Of a stretch of 64,000 nt of DNA, positions 47,042 to 57,272 are shown in pieces. Position 1 is the stretch's first letter, and every line of letters begins with the position of its first letter. Source of the DNA: Monodelphis domestica (taxonomy: Eukaryota > Chordata > Mammalia > Didelphimorphia > Didelphidae). Made by a program: the position numbers and the translations under genes. The notes below the pieces were generated by a model. It made no database searches, was not told the DNA's origin, and saw only the letters and a list, made by a program, of their open reading frames with translations. The stretch spans positions 65,110,607 through 65,174,606 of the forward strand of contig NC_077227.1 in NCBI RefSeq assembly GCF_027887165.1. Reading direction: 5' to 3'.

Positions 47042-47146
47042 GACACATTGTAGTAGATAGATTTCTGTATTTTTGTGCAAGAACACAACTACAAATATAC
47101 TATGACAAACTGTAGTGGATAGATTTTTATATTTTTGTGAGAGAAT
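47042..47146 (+). repeat. Two-copy tandem duplication, 62-bp period
   Basis: TGTAGTAGATAGATTTCTGT (47049) and TGTAGTGGATAGATTTTTAT (47111) are followed by matching ATTTTTGTG segments. Confidence 0.75.
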
Positions 47147-47529
47147 GCACTTTCTCCTCTCCTCTCAAGTGGTACTGTGAAGATATTATAGTTCTGTTTC
47201 AAACCCTAATGCTAAAAGATTTCAAGATGACCTGACTTGAAGCAGAGCAAGTTTATCATTTGTACCCTCCTCTTTTGGGCTGTTTCTCTGTCCCCCAAAA
47301 GTCTTGCCTTCAATACAACCTTTTTGTTAAAGGGGTACATTCCCAGACTTTCAGTCTTATAGCTATATTTACTTTATATTATTTCAGTTGCATCTTCCTA
47401 TAAAAACAAACACACAAACCCCCAAATCAACAGGACCTTTTATGTTAAGAAAACTTAACAAGACCATGGAGCATCTTATATAGGGAAAGTGTCCTGAGAG
47501 ACATATGTATGCTTGTATCTGAGTTGGAA
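47147..47529. other. No recognised feature
   Basis: Unique by eye. Confidence 0.3.
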
Positions 47530-47785
47530 GCTTAGTATGGTGTTAAGAGGGCTAAACCTGGAGTTTGCAGAGAACGAAGTTCAAATCCCTGTCAGACACT
47601 CAATAATTTCAATCATGAGCAAGCCATCTGATTTCCCTGGGTCTCAGTTTCTTCAGCTGTAAAATGGGAATAATAATATCAACAGAGCCTGCCTTCCAGA
47701 ATTGTTGTAAGGACCATTAGTACAACATAGGTCATGTTTTGGGTAAACCTGAAAATGCTGGAGAAACATTGGCTTTTACCATCTG
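47530..47785 (+). repeat. MIR-type SINE, near full length
   Basis: GAAGTTCAAATCCCTGTCAG, GGGTCTCAGTTTCTTCAGCT, GTAAAATGGGAATAATAATA, AATTGTTGTAAGGACCATTA. Confidence 0.8.
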
Positions 47786-48109
47786 GAGGCACTCCATCTT
47801 CCAAATGTTCCAGAGCTTGTAGCAGAATAGGTTGTATTCTAGTTTAATAACCCAAAGCATGGAATCAGATGTTCTTCTCATAGAAAGTGTTTATCTGCTC
47901 TCCCTTCATTGTAGGTCTGGCCCTGATTGAAGCATCCAAGGCCAGATGGGCAGCAGGAAGTGATAATGGATTGCCCTTTCTTTTAATCCTGATTCAGCAT
48001 TGTGTGACAACTCTTTAGAGAGGATTGTAGTAGAGGAGGAACAATAGGTGCCTGGGAGGGAAAGGGGAGAAGTTTCCCAGAGGCAAATTTTGACATGATG
48101 TCAGAAAAA

Positions 48110-48345
48110 AATAAAATGAGCAATTAGAGCTGTCCCATCCTGGAATGTGCTCCCTTGGCAAGCAGTGGACTCCCCCTCCCTGAAGGTCTTCAAACAGAGG
48201 CTCGATGTCTTCTTGTTGGGAATGATAGAAGGGATACTTGGTTATGTATAACCTCTGAAGTCTATCCCTTCTGGTTGGGAGACTTTGTGATTCCTGAGCT
48301 GGCTGCTGGGGTACACGTATCCCTTCCACATTACAAAGGTTAGGG
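48110..48345 (+). mobile_element. CR1/L3-type LINE 3' end
   Basis: AGTGGACTCCCCCTCCCTGA, AGGTCTTCAAACAGAGGCTC, GATGTCTTCTTG, then AAGTCTATCCCTTCTGG and TTTGTGATTCCTGAG. This is the order of the CR1 3' end (wording around 'gtggactc..ccc', 'ggtcttcaa..agaggctggatg', 'tttgtgattc'). Confidence 0.75.
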
Positions 48346-49361
48346 GTACGGCACCCCAGAAATAGGGAAAATCAGTGTAAAATTTTTTGGTCCTCTCTTG
48401 TTACCAGAGAAGAAGTCTGACTTTTTCCCCCCTTTGTTAAATTAAATTTTTACAGTAAAAAAAAAATGTGCTCATTTATGGGATTAAAAGATAAAATATA
48501 TTGATATTCCATAACTCTATGCCCATATTTTATGCATTTCTGAGTTTCTAAACTTTTTCTGTTGGCCTTTGTGCATGTTGTCTGTGACTTCTTCAGAACT
48601 GCTCCAGAATTCCTATTTAATTTCTTATGCCAACCCGTGATCTATCAAACCATGTTAGGAAAGTTGTGATGTGGGAGGGATACCTGTATTTTGTCCCTTT
48701 TCCTAGTCCCAGAGCTCAGACTTTCTCACTAGAGATTTATTGTTCCAAGTTAGATATCCATCACTGGCTTTCTCTGAGAAGTCGAAAGCATTCTCTGTTT
48801 ATAGCCAGGTGTACAATTAGCTGCTCCATAAAGGGTTTTCCGTGATGTACTAGCCAGGTCAGTGGTCCAGGGTGAAAATATTGAGCAAGGATGAAAAAGT
48901 GGAGTGGTGTGTAGGTGAGCCCCTGAATGACTCCAGCCAGTATGCCCAAGCTCAGCAGTACTAGAGACCTGCTGCTGCTGAAATCAGCTTGACACCAGGG
49001 AAAGGTCTTGTGGCAGCTTCTCTGAGGGATTTGGGGAAGTGGTTGGTTTAGCTTTGTGTGCTAGAACTGATATCCATCCTGGAAAAACAATTCTTTCCTG
49101 TCTTCTCTCTCTGACTACCTCCCACCCTCCCCTTCCACTTCCATTCCTCAGAGGTCCTGGTAGCAAAATGAAAAGTGTAATAAAGAAATTAGGGTTTGTC
49201 CCTGCTGTCTCCCCTTCCCCATTTGGATAAGGACATTACTGTCCTTGTGAATATAGGCCACATTTCCTACATCCCTGCCTACTCTGCTTTGTTTGAAGGC
49301 TCAGCAAAGCATATAAACAATTTTTTCCAATGTATACCTTAATTGTTTTCCTTATTCAAAG

Positions 49362-49365
<4 letters not shown>
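48346..49365. other. No recognised feature
   Basis: Unique intronic sequence by eye; open frames on both strands short and unconvincing. Confidence 0.35.
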
Positions 49366-49366
<1 letters not shown>

Positions 49367-49411
<45 letters not shown>

Positions 49412-49412
49412 G
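49367..49412 (+). repeat. (CA)n-(TA)n microsatellite
   Basis: About 16 CA units, then seven TA units. Confidence 0.95.
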
Positions 49413-49529
49413 ATTTTTTTTTCCAATTTGTACTTGGTCATACTTGAACCAATATGGTAGATTGTTCTTTCTAAATCTTGGTGGGATTGTTGCTGGGTGT
49501 CTTGTGGTTACTATAATTGAGAAGAGAGT

Positions 49530-50032
49530 GTGACAAAGAATACTGGTTAAGAGAGCAAGAAACTTTGGTTCTTCTCCCATATCTGCCATGGTGGTAATTG
49601 GGAGAAATCACTCTCTTTTGGGTCTCCTTTTCCTTATCTGTAAAATGAGGATAATAAGGCAATATTTTTTCTTCCCAAACCATCTCTAAAATGTGGACAT
49701 TGGTTAAGTATTTGCTCTCTCCTCCTCATCTATAGAATGGGGACAATAATGCAATATTTTCTCTCCCTATCTCATCTTCTAAAATGAGGCTAATGATGCA
49801 ATATTTGCCCTTTCTCCCTTGTTTGTAAAATGCGGGTTAATTAATACAGTGTTTTCTCTACCCATCTTATCTGTAAAGTGGGGATAAAATGAAGTATTTG
49901 CCCTTTCCAAATTCATCTGTTAAATGGGGATAATAATATGGTATTTCCCCTTCCCATCTCTCATGGCTGTTTAAGGTAAGTGTCTTTAATATTTCAAGTG
50001 CTTTATAAATGGAAATTATTATTGGTCAAATC
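49530..50032 (+). repeat. MIR-type SINE with amplified CORE
   Basis: Head-like AATACTGGTTAAGAGAGCAA, then TTGGGTCTCCTTTTCCTTATC. After the tandem array (49637-49962) the normal MIR tail resumes with AAGTGCTTTATAAATGGAAA and TTATTATTGG. The array is therefore an internal expansion of the SINE. Confidence 0.75.
49637..49962 (+). repeat. Seven-unit, 46-bp minisatellite derived from a SINE CORE
   Basis: Units begin at about 49637, 49683, 49729, 49776, 49822, 49870 and 49916, a spacing of 46-48 bp. Each carries a version of TCTGTAAAATGGGGATAATA, then (A/G)CAATATTTG or TATTTGCCC and a TTTCTCCCCATC-like end. Units have diverged, so the array is not recent. Confidence 0.88.
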
Positions 50033-50139
50033 AATTAGTCAAATAAGGGGGATATATTAAAGGATTCTTAGGGATTCTTCATGTTCTAACATCCTATAAT
50101 TCTGAAGGTTGATTAAACATTTAGAAGTATACATATAAT

Positions 50140-50372
50140 AATAGCTCACTTTCATATAGCACTTTAAAATTTGCAAAATACTTCACATAGTCTTGCTTGA
50201 TCCTCAAACTCAGTTAGGTGTTATTTTAACTTCCATTTTATGTATGTGTAAACTGAGGTTTGATTAGTTTAAATCTTTTGTCGAGGGTCACAAAGCCTTC
50301 AAAAAGAAGAGGTAGGATTTCATGCTAGGGCTATCTGACTCTAGTTTCAAGCCTCTACCTGTGTAATTGGAA
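50140..50372 (-). repeat. MIR-type SINE
   Basis: TATAGCACTTTAAAATTTGC, TTGATCCTCAAACTCAG, TGTGTAAACTGAGGTTTGAT. Confidence 0.7.
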
Positions 50373-50664
50373 ATCCATTACCCTAAAAACTGCATTTCCC
50401 AGGAGTCCACTGACTTCCTATGCCCACATACTTCCTGTGGGGTTCTTGGTTTCTTTGCTTCCTGGGTTGTGACTGTGGTGATAAGCAAGGTTTTTGAACA
50501 GGTTGATTAGTCATGGGCACATTTTTTAAAAAATTTTGTTACCTTTTTATTCCTTTATTTCTAATGATCATTAATAAATCTCTAAAAATTTAATATTTTT
50601 ATTATTTGAGATTAATTTTAATTTTTACAAATCACTGTGCAATTTTTTTTTCTCCAAACCAATT

Positions 50665-50855
50665 ACCATCTCTCTTAGAATTGATATTAAACATTAGTTT
50701 TAAGGCAGAAAAGTGGCAAGGGATAGGCAATTGGATTGAAGTTCCTTGACCAGAGTCACAGAGTTTGGAAGTTCCTGAGGCCATATGTGAACCCAGGACC
50801 TACCTCCCAACTCCAGGCTTGGCCCTCTATTCAGTGCTATCTAGTTGCCCCCTGC
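50665..50855 (-). mobile_element. WSINE1-like CORE-SINE
   Basis: TTTAAGGCAGAAAAGTGGCA, TTGACCAGAGTCACAGAGTT, GAACCCAGGACCTACC, end GCTATCTAGTTGCCCCC. Confidence 0.85.
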
Positions 50856-51519
50856 AATATTGTTTCTCCTGGTGTAGACTGTAGCCCATTTGCCTCTTCC
50901 CATGTTATGTGATTCTTGTCTCTGTCAGTCTACAAATTCTCTGAAGAGGAGACATTGAATCAGGTTGAGGACTTGCTCCAGTTATTTTAATATCTGGAGA
51001 GTAACCCCAATGTACATGGGCAACTTGGGCTCTCCATCTGTTGGCTCTCCTCCTCAAGTGACTGGTCTTTCCTCTTTTCTCTTTTCATTTGGCATTAATG
51101 ATGTTCTGAGGTGACTTCTCCTAAGAGAGTCACCCCTGGTAATGGACTGTAGTTACTTCTGCCCACCATTGCTTTGCTTACATGTAGTTCTGATCCTTTT
51201 CCAGCTCATAATGCTCTATGATTTTATAGCCAAGTAGCATCATACAAGGATATTGGTGTTAAAGAGATGGGCTTTTATGGAGGATAGCAGTCTGTAATCA
51301 TGGGAAGCCATCATTTCTCAAATGTGATCCAACTTGATTTCCTCCTCCTCAATTGTGAGACTGGCTCATTGCCCACCTGCAGGACTTGTCCAAGATAGAG
51401 AAACACATTGATGGACTAACTTAATGGCCTGCTCATTTATGCTTCATGCCATAGTCTGGGCATTAAGTGCTTTAAAAAAACCTGCTTTCTTTCCTCAGTG
51501 AAAAAAAGACTAATGTCTT
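50856..51519. other. No recognised feature
   Basis: Unique by eye. Confidence 0.3.
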
Positions 51520-51750
51520 CTACATTACTGGAGATTTTCTTGAAGGGGCTTTGTAATGGCCTGGAGCTTGATGTAATTAGTACATTTTCCTGTGATTAGG
51601 AACATTTGAACATTTTCCAAGACACTGGACAAAACAATATGTGAATGTTGGTCCCCTTGTTTTATACCTTTCTTCATGTCAGGACTCAAAGGCTCATTAA
51701 ATAAAGCTATTTTCATGTCATAGACTTTTATATCGATCTCTGTCATAAGC
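51520..51750 (-). mobile_element. RTE-clade LINE reverse-transcriptase scrap
   Basis: The antisense frame from 51746 reads IALFNEPLSPDMKKGIKQGD, then LSSVLENV. The GIKQGD...LSSVLE string is a worn form of the reverse-transcriptase motif G-[IV]-[RK]-Q-G-D...LF...LE of RTE-type elements, preceded by the expected LFN..L segment. Only about 40 residues are recognisable. Confidence 0.6.
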
Positions 51751-51909
51751 TTTTAAGTGTTTTTTAAATTTAAAGAGAAAGACCACTTAAAATTTTTTTT
51801 TGAAGAGTTTGTTCAAGGCTGCATTCTATTCTGAGTTAAAAGCTTTTAAAAATATCTTACCACTTTAGACCTTCTTTCTGTCCATCATTTAAACTTTACT
51901 AAAAAAAAG

Positions 51910-52045
51910 GTAATGGATTTGGAGGTAGTAGGGAACTTTGTCATTTAGTCCAATCTCCCCATTTTGCAGAGGAGGGAAGAGAGGCCCAGAGAAGACAAAT
52001 GACTTGTTCAAGTTAAAATAACTAATTAGGGACAGAGATTTATTA
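51910..52045 (-). repeat. MIR-type SINE fragment
   Basis: CATTTTGCAGAGGAGGGAAG, AGGCCCAGAGAAGACAAATG, ACTTGTTC. Confidence 0.55.
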
Positions 52046-52107
52046 GTTATTCTTTTATTTTGTTTTTATCCTGAACTCAACAACCACCAAATTAAATGGG
52101 AATTTCC

Positions 52108-52108
<1 letters not shown>

Positions 52109-52140
<32 letters not shown>

Positions 52141-52141
52141 G
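52109..52141. repeat. (TA)n microsatellite
   Basis: TA run with one TGTA interruption. Confidence 0.9.
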
Positions 52142-52424
52142 TAGCTCAGAAATGAATTGTGCTTGAAAATATTGATGTTTATTAGGAAAAGCCAACTTTT
52201 GCTTTTAAGTATATAATAAGTCCAATCAATAGCTGTGTAAGGGCAAAAATAAATATACTCCAAATATTTTAAAGTTAATAGGGTTTGATAAAACAAAGTA
52301 AGAGAGAAAAGGGTTCCTTCAGCTGAAGGAAGCCAGAGCCCAAGCAGTCTACTGTGCTTGAGGCCAATCCTGAAAGCCCATGCAGCATGGGTTTCAGTCA
52401 ATGTATATAGAAACCAGTGTATGG
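52142..52424. other. No recognised feature
   Basis: No firm repeat family; overlapped by spurious open frames from the neighbouring microsatellite. Confidence 0.3.
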
Positions 52425-52460
52425 ATGCAACACTGGAATGCCAGAATGCAACACTGGAAT
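52425..52460 (+). repeat. 21-bp duplication next to the TTCC array
   Basis: ATGCAACACTGGAAT occurs at 52425-52439 and again at 52446-52460. Confidence 0.85.
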
Positions 52461-52885
52461 CCCTCCTTCCGTCCCTCCCTTCTCCCTCCCTCCCTTCTCC
52501 CTCCCTCCCTCCCTCCCTCCCCTCCCTCCCTCCCTCCCTTCCTTCCTTCCTTCCTTCCTTCCTTCCTTCCTTCCTTCCTTCCTTCCTTCCTTCCTTCCTT
52601 CCTTCCTTCCTTCCTTCCTTCCTTCCTTCCTTCCTTCTTTCCTTCCTTCCTTCCCTCCTTTCCTTCCTTCCTTCCCTCCTTTCCTTCCTTCCTTCCCTCC
52701 TTTCCTTCCTTCCTTCCTTCCTTCCTTCCTTCCTTCCTTCCTTCCTTCCTTCCTTCCTTCCTTCCTTCCTTCCTTCCTTCCTTCCTTCCTTCCTTCCTTC
52801 CTTCCTTCCTTCTTTCCTTCCTTCCTTCCTTCCTTCCTTCCTTCCTTCCTTCCTTCCTTCCTTCCTTCCTTCCTTCCTTCCTTTG
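52461..52885 (+). repeat. (TTCC)n microsatellite with higher-order interruptions
   Basis: TCCC-rich start, then about 90 TTCC units. Near 52650-52710 a CCCTCCTTTCCTTCCTTCCT block recurs three times, an intermediate-order repeat. It generates a 309-codon KEGR frame that is not a gene. Confidence 0.98.
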
Positions 52886-52999
52886 TCTCTTTCTTTTACT
52901 ATCTCTCTTTCATTTTTTTCATTTTTTTCTTTTCCCATATCCCTCCACTGAGGAAAAAAGAAAGAAAAGCTCTTATAACAAATATGTATAGTCAATGTA

Positions 53000-53910
53000 T
53001 AGTCCCCAATATATTATCATAGTCAAACAAACCAAATTCCCAAATCAGCTATGTTTCTAGATACATATCTAATTCCATATCTTGAATCCTTCACCATTCT
53101 CATGATAGATAGGGAACATGTCTCATCATCAGTCTCCTAGAATCATAGTTTTACATTGCACTGAGCAAAGATTCAAATCTTTCAAAGTTGTTTTTCTTTT
53201 TAATGTTGTTATTGTAGAAATTATTTCCTTGACTTTATTCATTTCATTCCACATTTGTGTATACAGATCTTTCCATGTTTCTCTGAAGCCATCTATTTTG
53301 TCATTTCTTAAAGGAAAATGATATTTAATTCTATTCATATTCCATCATTTGTTTGGTCGGTCCCCAATATATTATCATCCCCTTAATTTCTAATTATTGA
53401 CCACTATAAAAAGAGCTTCTATACATATTTTTGTATTATGTATTCTTTTATTCTTTTGATCTTGTTGGAGAATAAAACTAGTAATAATATTGCTAGATCA
53501 AAGAGTACGCATAATTTAGTAACTTTTTGGAGGCATAGTTTCAAATTGTTTTCCAGAATGTGGGGTCTCAGGCTTTGCCCACTGGATTAATTCAAAGTTC
53601 CACCAACAGTGTATTAGTATGTATGTTTTCCTGTAACTCCTTCAAGTATTATCATTATTCTTTTTTTTTTTAAATCATACCTTCCAAATTGATGGGGATG
53701 AGGCAGAACCATATAGTTACTTCATTTTGAATTTCTCTAATTTTTGGTCTTTTGAAGTTTTTTGTTTTTGTTTTTTTTGATAATGGCTAATAGTTTGGAT
53801 TTCTTTCTTTGAAAACTGTTCACATTCTTTGATGACTTAACTATTGGAGAATGGCTTTTGTTCTTATTCGTTTGAATCAGTTCCTCATATATTTTGAATA
53901 GGAAAACTCA
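53000..53910 (-). mobile_element. L1 3' half, antisense
   Basis: Read backwards it is the L1 3' UTR and ORF2 end: 'catgtttctctgaagcc', ATTCATATTCCATCATTTG, ATAAAAAGAGCTTCTATACA, GATCAAAGAGTACGCATAAT, TTTTCCAGAATGTGG, CCACCAACAGTGTATTAGTA. These match, in reverse order, the sense L1 landmarks at 11940-12955 and 41050-41925. Confidence 0.8.
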
Positions 53911-54264
53911 GAGGTGAGAATCATCTCTATATTACCTGACTCTAAACCCAGCACTCATTCCATTAGAGTTCTCACTTTGCATTCTCTATCATTGTGTTTA
54001 CTTTAGCCTGTTGCCATTTTTCAGAGACCATAGCTTTTGATGACAGCTCAATTTGAAGCTTCTCTGAACTTCTACAGTGTCTCATCATCTTTGCCTTTTT
54101 CTTTCCCTAATTTGGTATTTACTTTGATCTTTACTCTAACCAGTCAATGATCTGTACACAAACAACTATAATGTAATTTTCTGCCTTTTGGGATTATAGT
54201 TGACTTTATTTCTTATAATATTATTGTGTGCTTATCATGTCTTCTTAGAGGGAAAAGGGAATAA

Positions 54265-54411
54265 GAATTATATAGTGCCTATTATGTGCTGGGTACTATG
54301 CTAAGCACTTTATAAATATCTCATTTGATCCTCACAACCTGCAATGAGGATGCTTGTATTCCTATTTTAACATAGAGGAAATTGAGACAGAGTTTAAGTA
54401 ATTTGCCTAGG
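54265..54411 (-). repeat. MIR-type SINE, left piece
   Basis: GTGCTGGGTACTATGCTAAG, CATTTGATCCTCACAACCTG, GAGGAAATTGAGACAGAG, stopping at TTTGCCTAGG. Confidence 0.75.
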
Positions 54412-54637
54412 GCATTGATGGTGAACCTTTTTAGAGACTGAGTGCTCAAACTGCAACCCTCATGCCACATGTGAGCCCCCCACCCCCAACTCACTCCTGA
54501 CAGTGGAGGTAGGAAGATCTCCTATTGAGCTATTGGGCAGAGGGGTGGGTCATGTGAGAAATGTCCTCAGACTTGTGTGGAGAGGAGTAGCGGAACAACC
54601 TCCTCCAGGTAGGTGTGCCATAGATTCACCAACATGG
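54412..54637. mobile_element. hAT-like miniature element nested in a SINE
   Basis: Ends GCATTGATGGTGAACCT and ATAGATTCACCAACATGG form imperfect terminal inverted repeats. The target GCCTAGG (54405-54411) is repeated as GTCTAGG (54638-54644). The interrupted SINE phrase (GCCTAGG ... ATCACATTGCTAGTAAATG) joins up if the element is removed. No coding capacity. Confidence 0.72.
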
Positions 54638-54740
54638 GTCTAGGATCACATTGCTAGTAAATGTCTGAATCTCGATTTAAACTCAGGTCTTCTTGACTCC
54701 AGGCCCAGTACTTTATCCTCTGAGTCACCTTGCTGCCTCT
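54638..54740 (-). repeat. MIR-type SINE, right piece
   Basis: ATCACATTGCTAGTAAATGT, CTTCTTGACTCCAGGCCCAG, GAGTCACCTTGCTGCCTC. Confidence 0.75.
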
Positions 54741-54839
54741 ATTTTTAATTATTTCTTACTGTTTTTGAATAAAGTGTTTCAGTATCATTGCCAGGCATGT
54801 ATTTGGGTCCCATTAAAGAAAGATAACACCCTCAAATTC

Positions 54840-55348
54840 CAAAATATTCGCTGTTGCACTCCTTGTAGAGGCAAAAAAAATTAGAAGCAAAATCAATATG
54901 GTGGGTGTCCATCAATTAGGGAATGACTGAATAGTGGTAAATGAATATGATGCAACATTATTATGTTGTAAGAAATGAAGAATAAGAAGAATTCAAAGGA
55001 ATATGGGAAGACTTACATAAACTAATGAAGTGTAGAGTCAGCAGAGCCGAGAGAACAGTACTTACAATGACTTTGATGGTGTAAATGACAATAATACTAA
55101 AAGGCAGCTGAATTCAGATTAATTGCAATGAACAATCTTGGTTCTGGAGAATGAAAGATGAAACATATCTTTCTCAGTAGAGAAGGGAAACTATGGAAGC
55201 AGAATGTTGTTACTATGTGGTTGCTTTATCAGACAGTGTTGCTTAACTTTTTTTTTTGTTTGTTTCAAGGGAGTGTTCAATGGGGATGAGGATGTATAGT
55301 TGGGAATTATAGTGATGCAAACAAAAAATCTCTAATAAAAATAGAAAA
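54840..55348 (+). mobile_element. 5'-truncated L1 3' end
   Basis: GTGTCCATCAATTAGGGAAT, ATTATGTTGTAAGAAATGAA, GAGAACAGTACTTACAATGA, a CTTTTTTTTTTGTTTG run and a tail CTCTAATAAAAATAG: the L1 ORF2/3' UTR order of 12440-12955. Confidence 0.75.
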
Positions 55349-55489
55349 AAGGAGAGAACAAGGTATTTATGCTGTGTAGGTATCTGGTTTCTGTAGTCTG
55401 TAACCTTAGGCTGCTTCCATTTCTTGATCTTATACTCTTTTTTCCAAAATAGTATTTGTCATCCTTCCTTGTAGCTATCTCCCCCATCA

Positions 55490-55686
55490 CCGTAATTCTT
55501 TCTTCTGTATTAAAATGAATCCTGTGTATTGGTTTCAAGGCAGAAGAATAGTAAAGATTCAGCAGTGGGGATCTAAGTGGCTTTCCCAGAGTCACATAGC
55601 TAGGTAGTATCTGAGGGCAGATTTGAACCCAGAACCTCCTGTCTCTAGGTCTGGGACTCAATCCACAGAGGCACCTAACTGCCCCC
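55490..55686 (-). mobile_element. WSINE1-like CORE-SINE
   Basis: CCTGTGTATTGGTTTCAAGG, GGCTTTCCCAGAGTCACATA, GAACCCAGAACCTCCTGTCT, CACCTAACTGCCCCC. Confidence 0.87.
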
Positions 55687-56189
55687 ATAGCTAACTTTAT
55701 AGAGAAATGCCTCAGGTTTCAATACTGAGGTGAATATTGAGTTATACTCAGTATTTTGTCAAGATCTTAATAGTGTTTTTCTATTTCTTTAGTCTCTCTA
55801 ATGGATATTTGTGCCTAATTTGTGTCTAAAAGAAACAAACAAAAAAATTTGTGTCTAACTGTGATTATCTTCATGGTGGGCATGGTGGGCACTTCAGGGT
55901 GAGAACCAACAAACTAATATTATTCCTTGGTTATGAAGAAAGCAAGTATAAATACAGTTAAGCCTTTTTAGCAATGTATCATCTTGCTGATCATTGGATA
56001 ATGATAAATCTCTAAGAATACCAATAGATAAATTAGTGTTAGAGATGGTACCAGAATTATTTTGTGCTTAATAGCTTATAGCCCTTGTCATCATTTTTCT
56101 GCCAATACTGTGGAAGTAGAAGGGGACTACATAGGACTCAGGTCTTGTTTTTATTTTTGTCCATCTCACTTGTTGAAGAATTCAATACC
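55687..56189. other. No recognised feature
   Basis: AT-rich, unique by eye. Confidence 0.3.
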
Positions 56190-56345
56190 AGGTTACAGGA
56201 TCATAATCATAGAGCTTGAAGGGACATCAGATGCCATCCAGTCTAGCCTCTCTCCTCTCATTTTGACTGAGGTCTAGCGAAGTTATGAACCCGAGCATCA
56301 TAGGTAATAAATGTCAGAGGTGGGATTTGAACTCAGCTGCTTAGC
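56190..56345 (-). repeat. MIR-type SINE fragment
   Basis: ATAGAGCTTGAAGGGACATC, AGTCTAGCCTC, GTGGGATTTGAACTCAGCTG. Confidence 0.5.
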
Positions 56346-56559
56346 ATGTTTGTTCCTCAAACTAGGTCAACTTCCAAGAACTCTCCAGAGATTACCTGTG
56401 TAATTGTATATTCACATATTACAGATAGAGCTTTTGAGAACATAAGGTCCTCCCTCATGTGCTGCTTTAGAACTTTTGTAGAGAAAAGTTTCATGAGATT
56501 TCTAAATGCCACATCAGCTCATCATACACATGGCAGTGAAGAAAAGAGTACATCCTTTT

Positions 56560-56757
56560 TTTAAACCCTTACTTTCTGTCTTAGAATCTATAATAAGTAT
56601 CAGTTCCATTGCAGAAGATCAGTAAGGGCTAAGCAATGAAGGTTAAATGATTTGGCCAGTGTCTTACAGCTAGGACATGTTTAAGGCTAGATTTGAACCC
56701 AGGACCTCTCATCTCTAGGCCTGGCTCTCAATTCTGTGAGCCACCTTGCTACCCCCT
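56560..56757 (-). mobile_element. WSINE1-like CORE-SINE
   Basis: AACCCTTACTTTCTGTCTTA, AGTAAGGGCTAAGCAATGAA, GAACCCAGGACCTCTCATCT, CCACCTTGCTACCCCC. Confidence 0.87.
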
Positions 56758-56876
56758 CATCTCAAAGGTTCTAATAGGAGTGGCTTGGACTTATACTTTT
56801 CTTAGCATCTTTAGTAAAATCATTCTTAGTAAAAAGCTCATAACTTAGTTTGTATATATTCTATGACAGCATACAG

Positions 56877-57089
56877 CCATGTTGACGAACCTATGGCATA
56901 TGGGCCAGAGGGGGCTGCTCCCTTCCCCCTCTCTAGGCAATCCTGGGGACATTTCTCCCATGACCCGCCTCTCTTTCCAGTCATCCAATGGGAATACTTC
57001 CTCCTCCCTTGTCTAGGGTAAGGTGGGGGGCTCACAGGCAGCATGGAGGTTGTAGTTTGGGCATGTGATCTCTAGTTTGCCATCACTGG
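56877..57089. mobile_element. hAT-like miniature element, second copy type
   Basis: Left end CCATGTTGACGAACCTATGG, right end AGTTTGCCATCACTGG; inverted, these share most of a 15-base terminal repeat, also related to the element at 54412-54637. GC-rich interior, no protein. Confidence 0.6.
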
Positions 57090-57095
57090 CACAGA

Positions 57096-57272
57096 GTATC
57101 AGAAGGAATACTAGACTTCTGATGGGAGAATCTAGATTTGAATTCTACCTCTTCCATTTACTACCTATTCCATCCTGGGTAAGTTATATAAAATCTTTGA
57201 TCCTTAATTTCCTCATCTGTAAAATAAAACTTCTGAAGAAGAGGGTCTCTAGGGTCCTTTAAATCTGTCCCT
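57096..57272 (+). repeat. MIR-type SINE
   Basis: TCTAGATTTGAATTCTACCT, CCATCCTGGGTAAGTTATAT, TTTCCTCATCTGTAAAATAA, GGGTCTCTAGGGTCCTTTAA. Confidence 0.78.

Noticed and set aside
52066..52995. 309-codon open frame on the minus strand with KEGR repeats
   Set aside because: It is the translation of a TTCC microsatellite plus flanks; all three frames are open on both strands.
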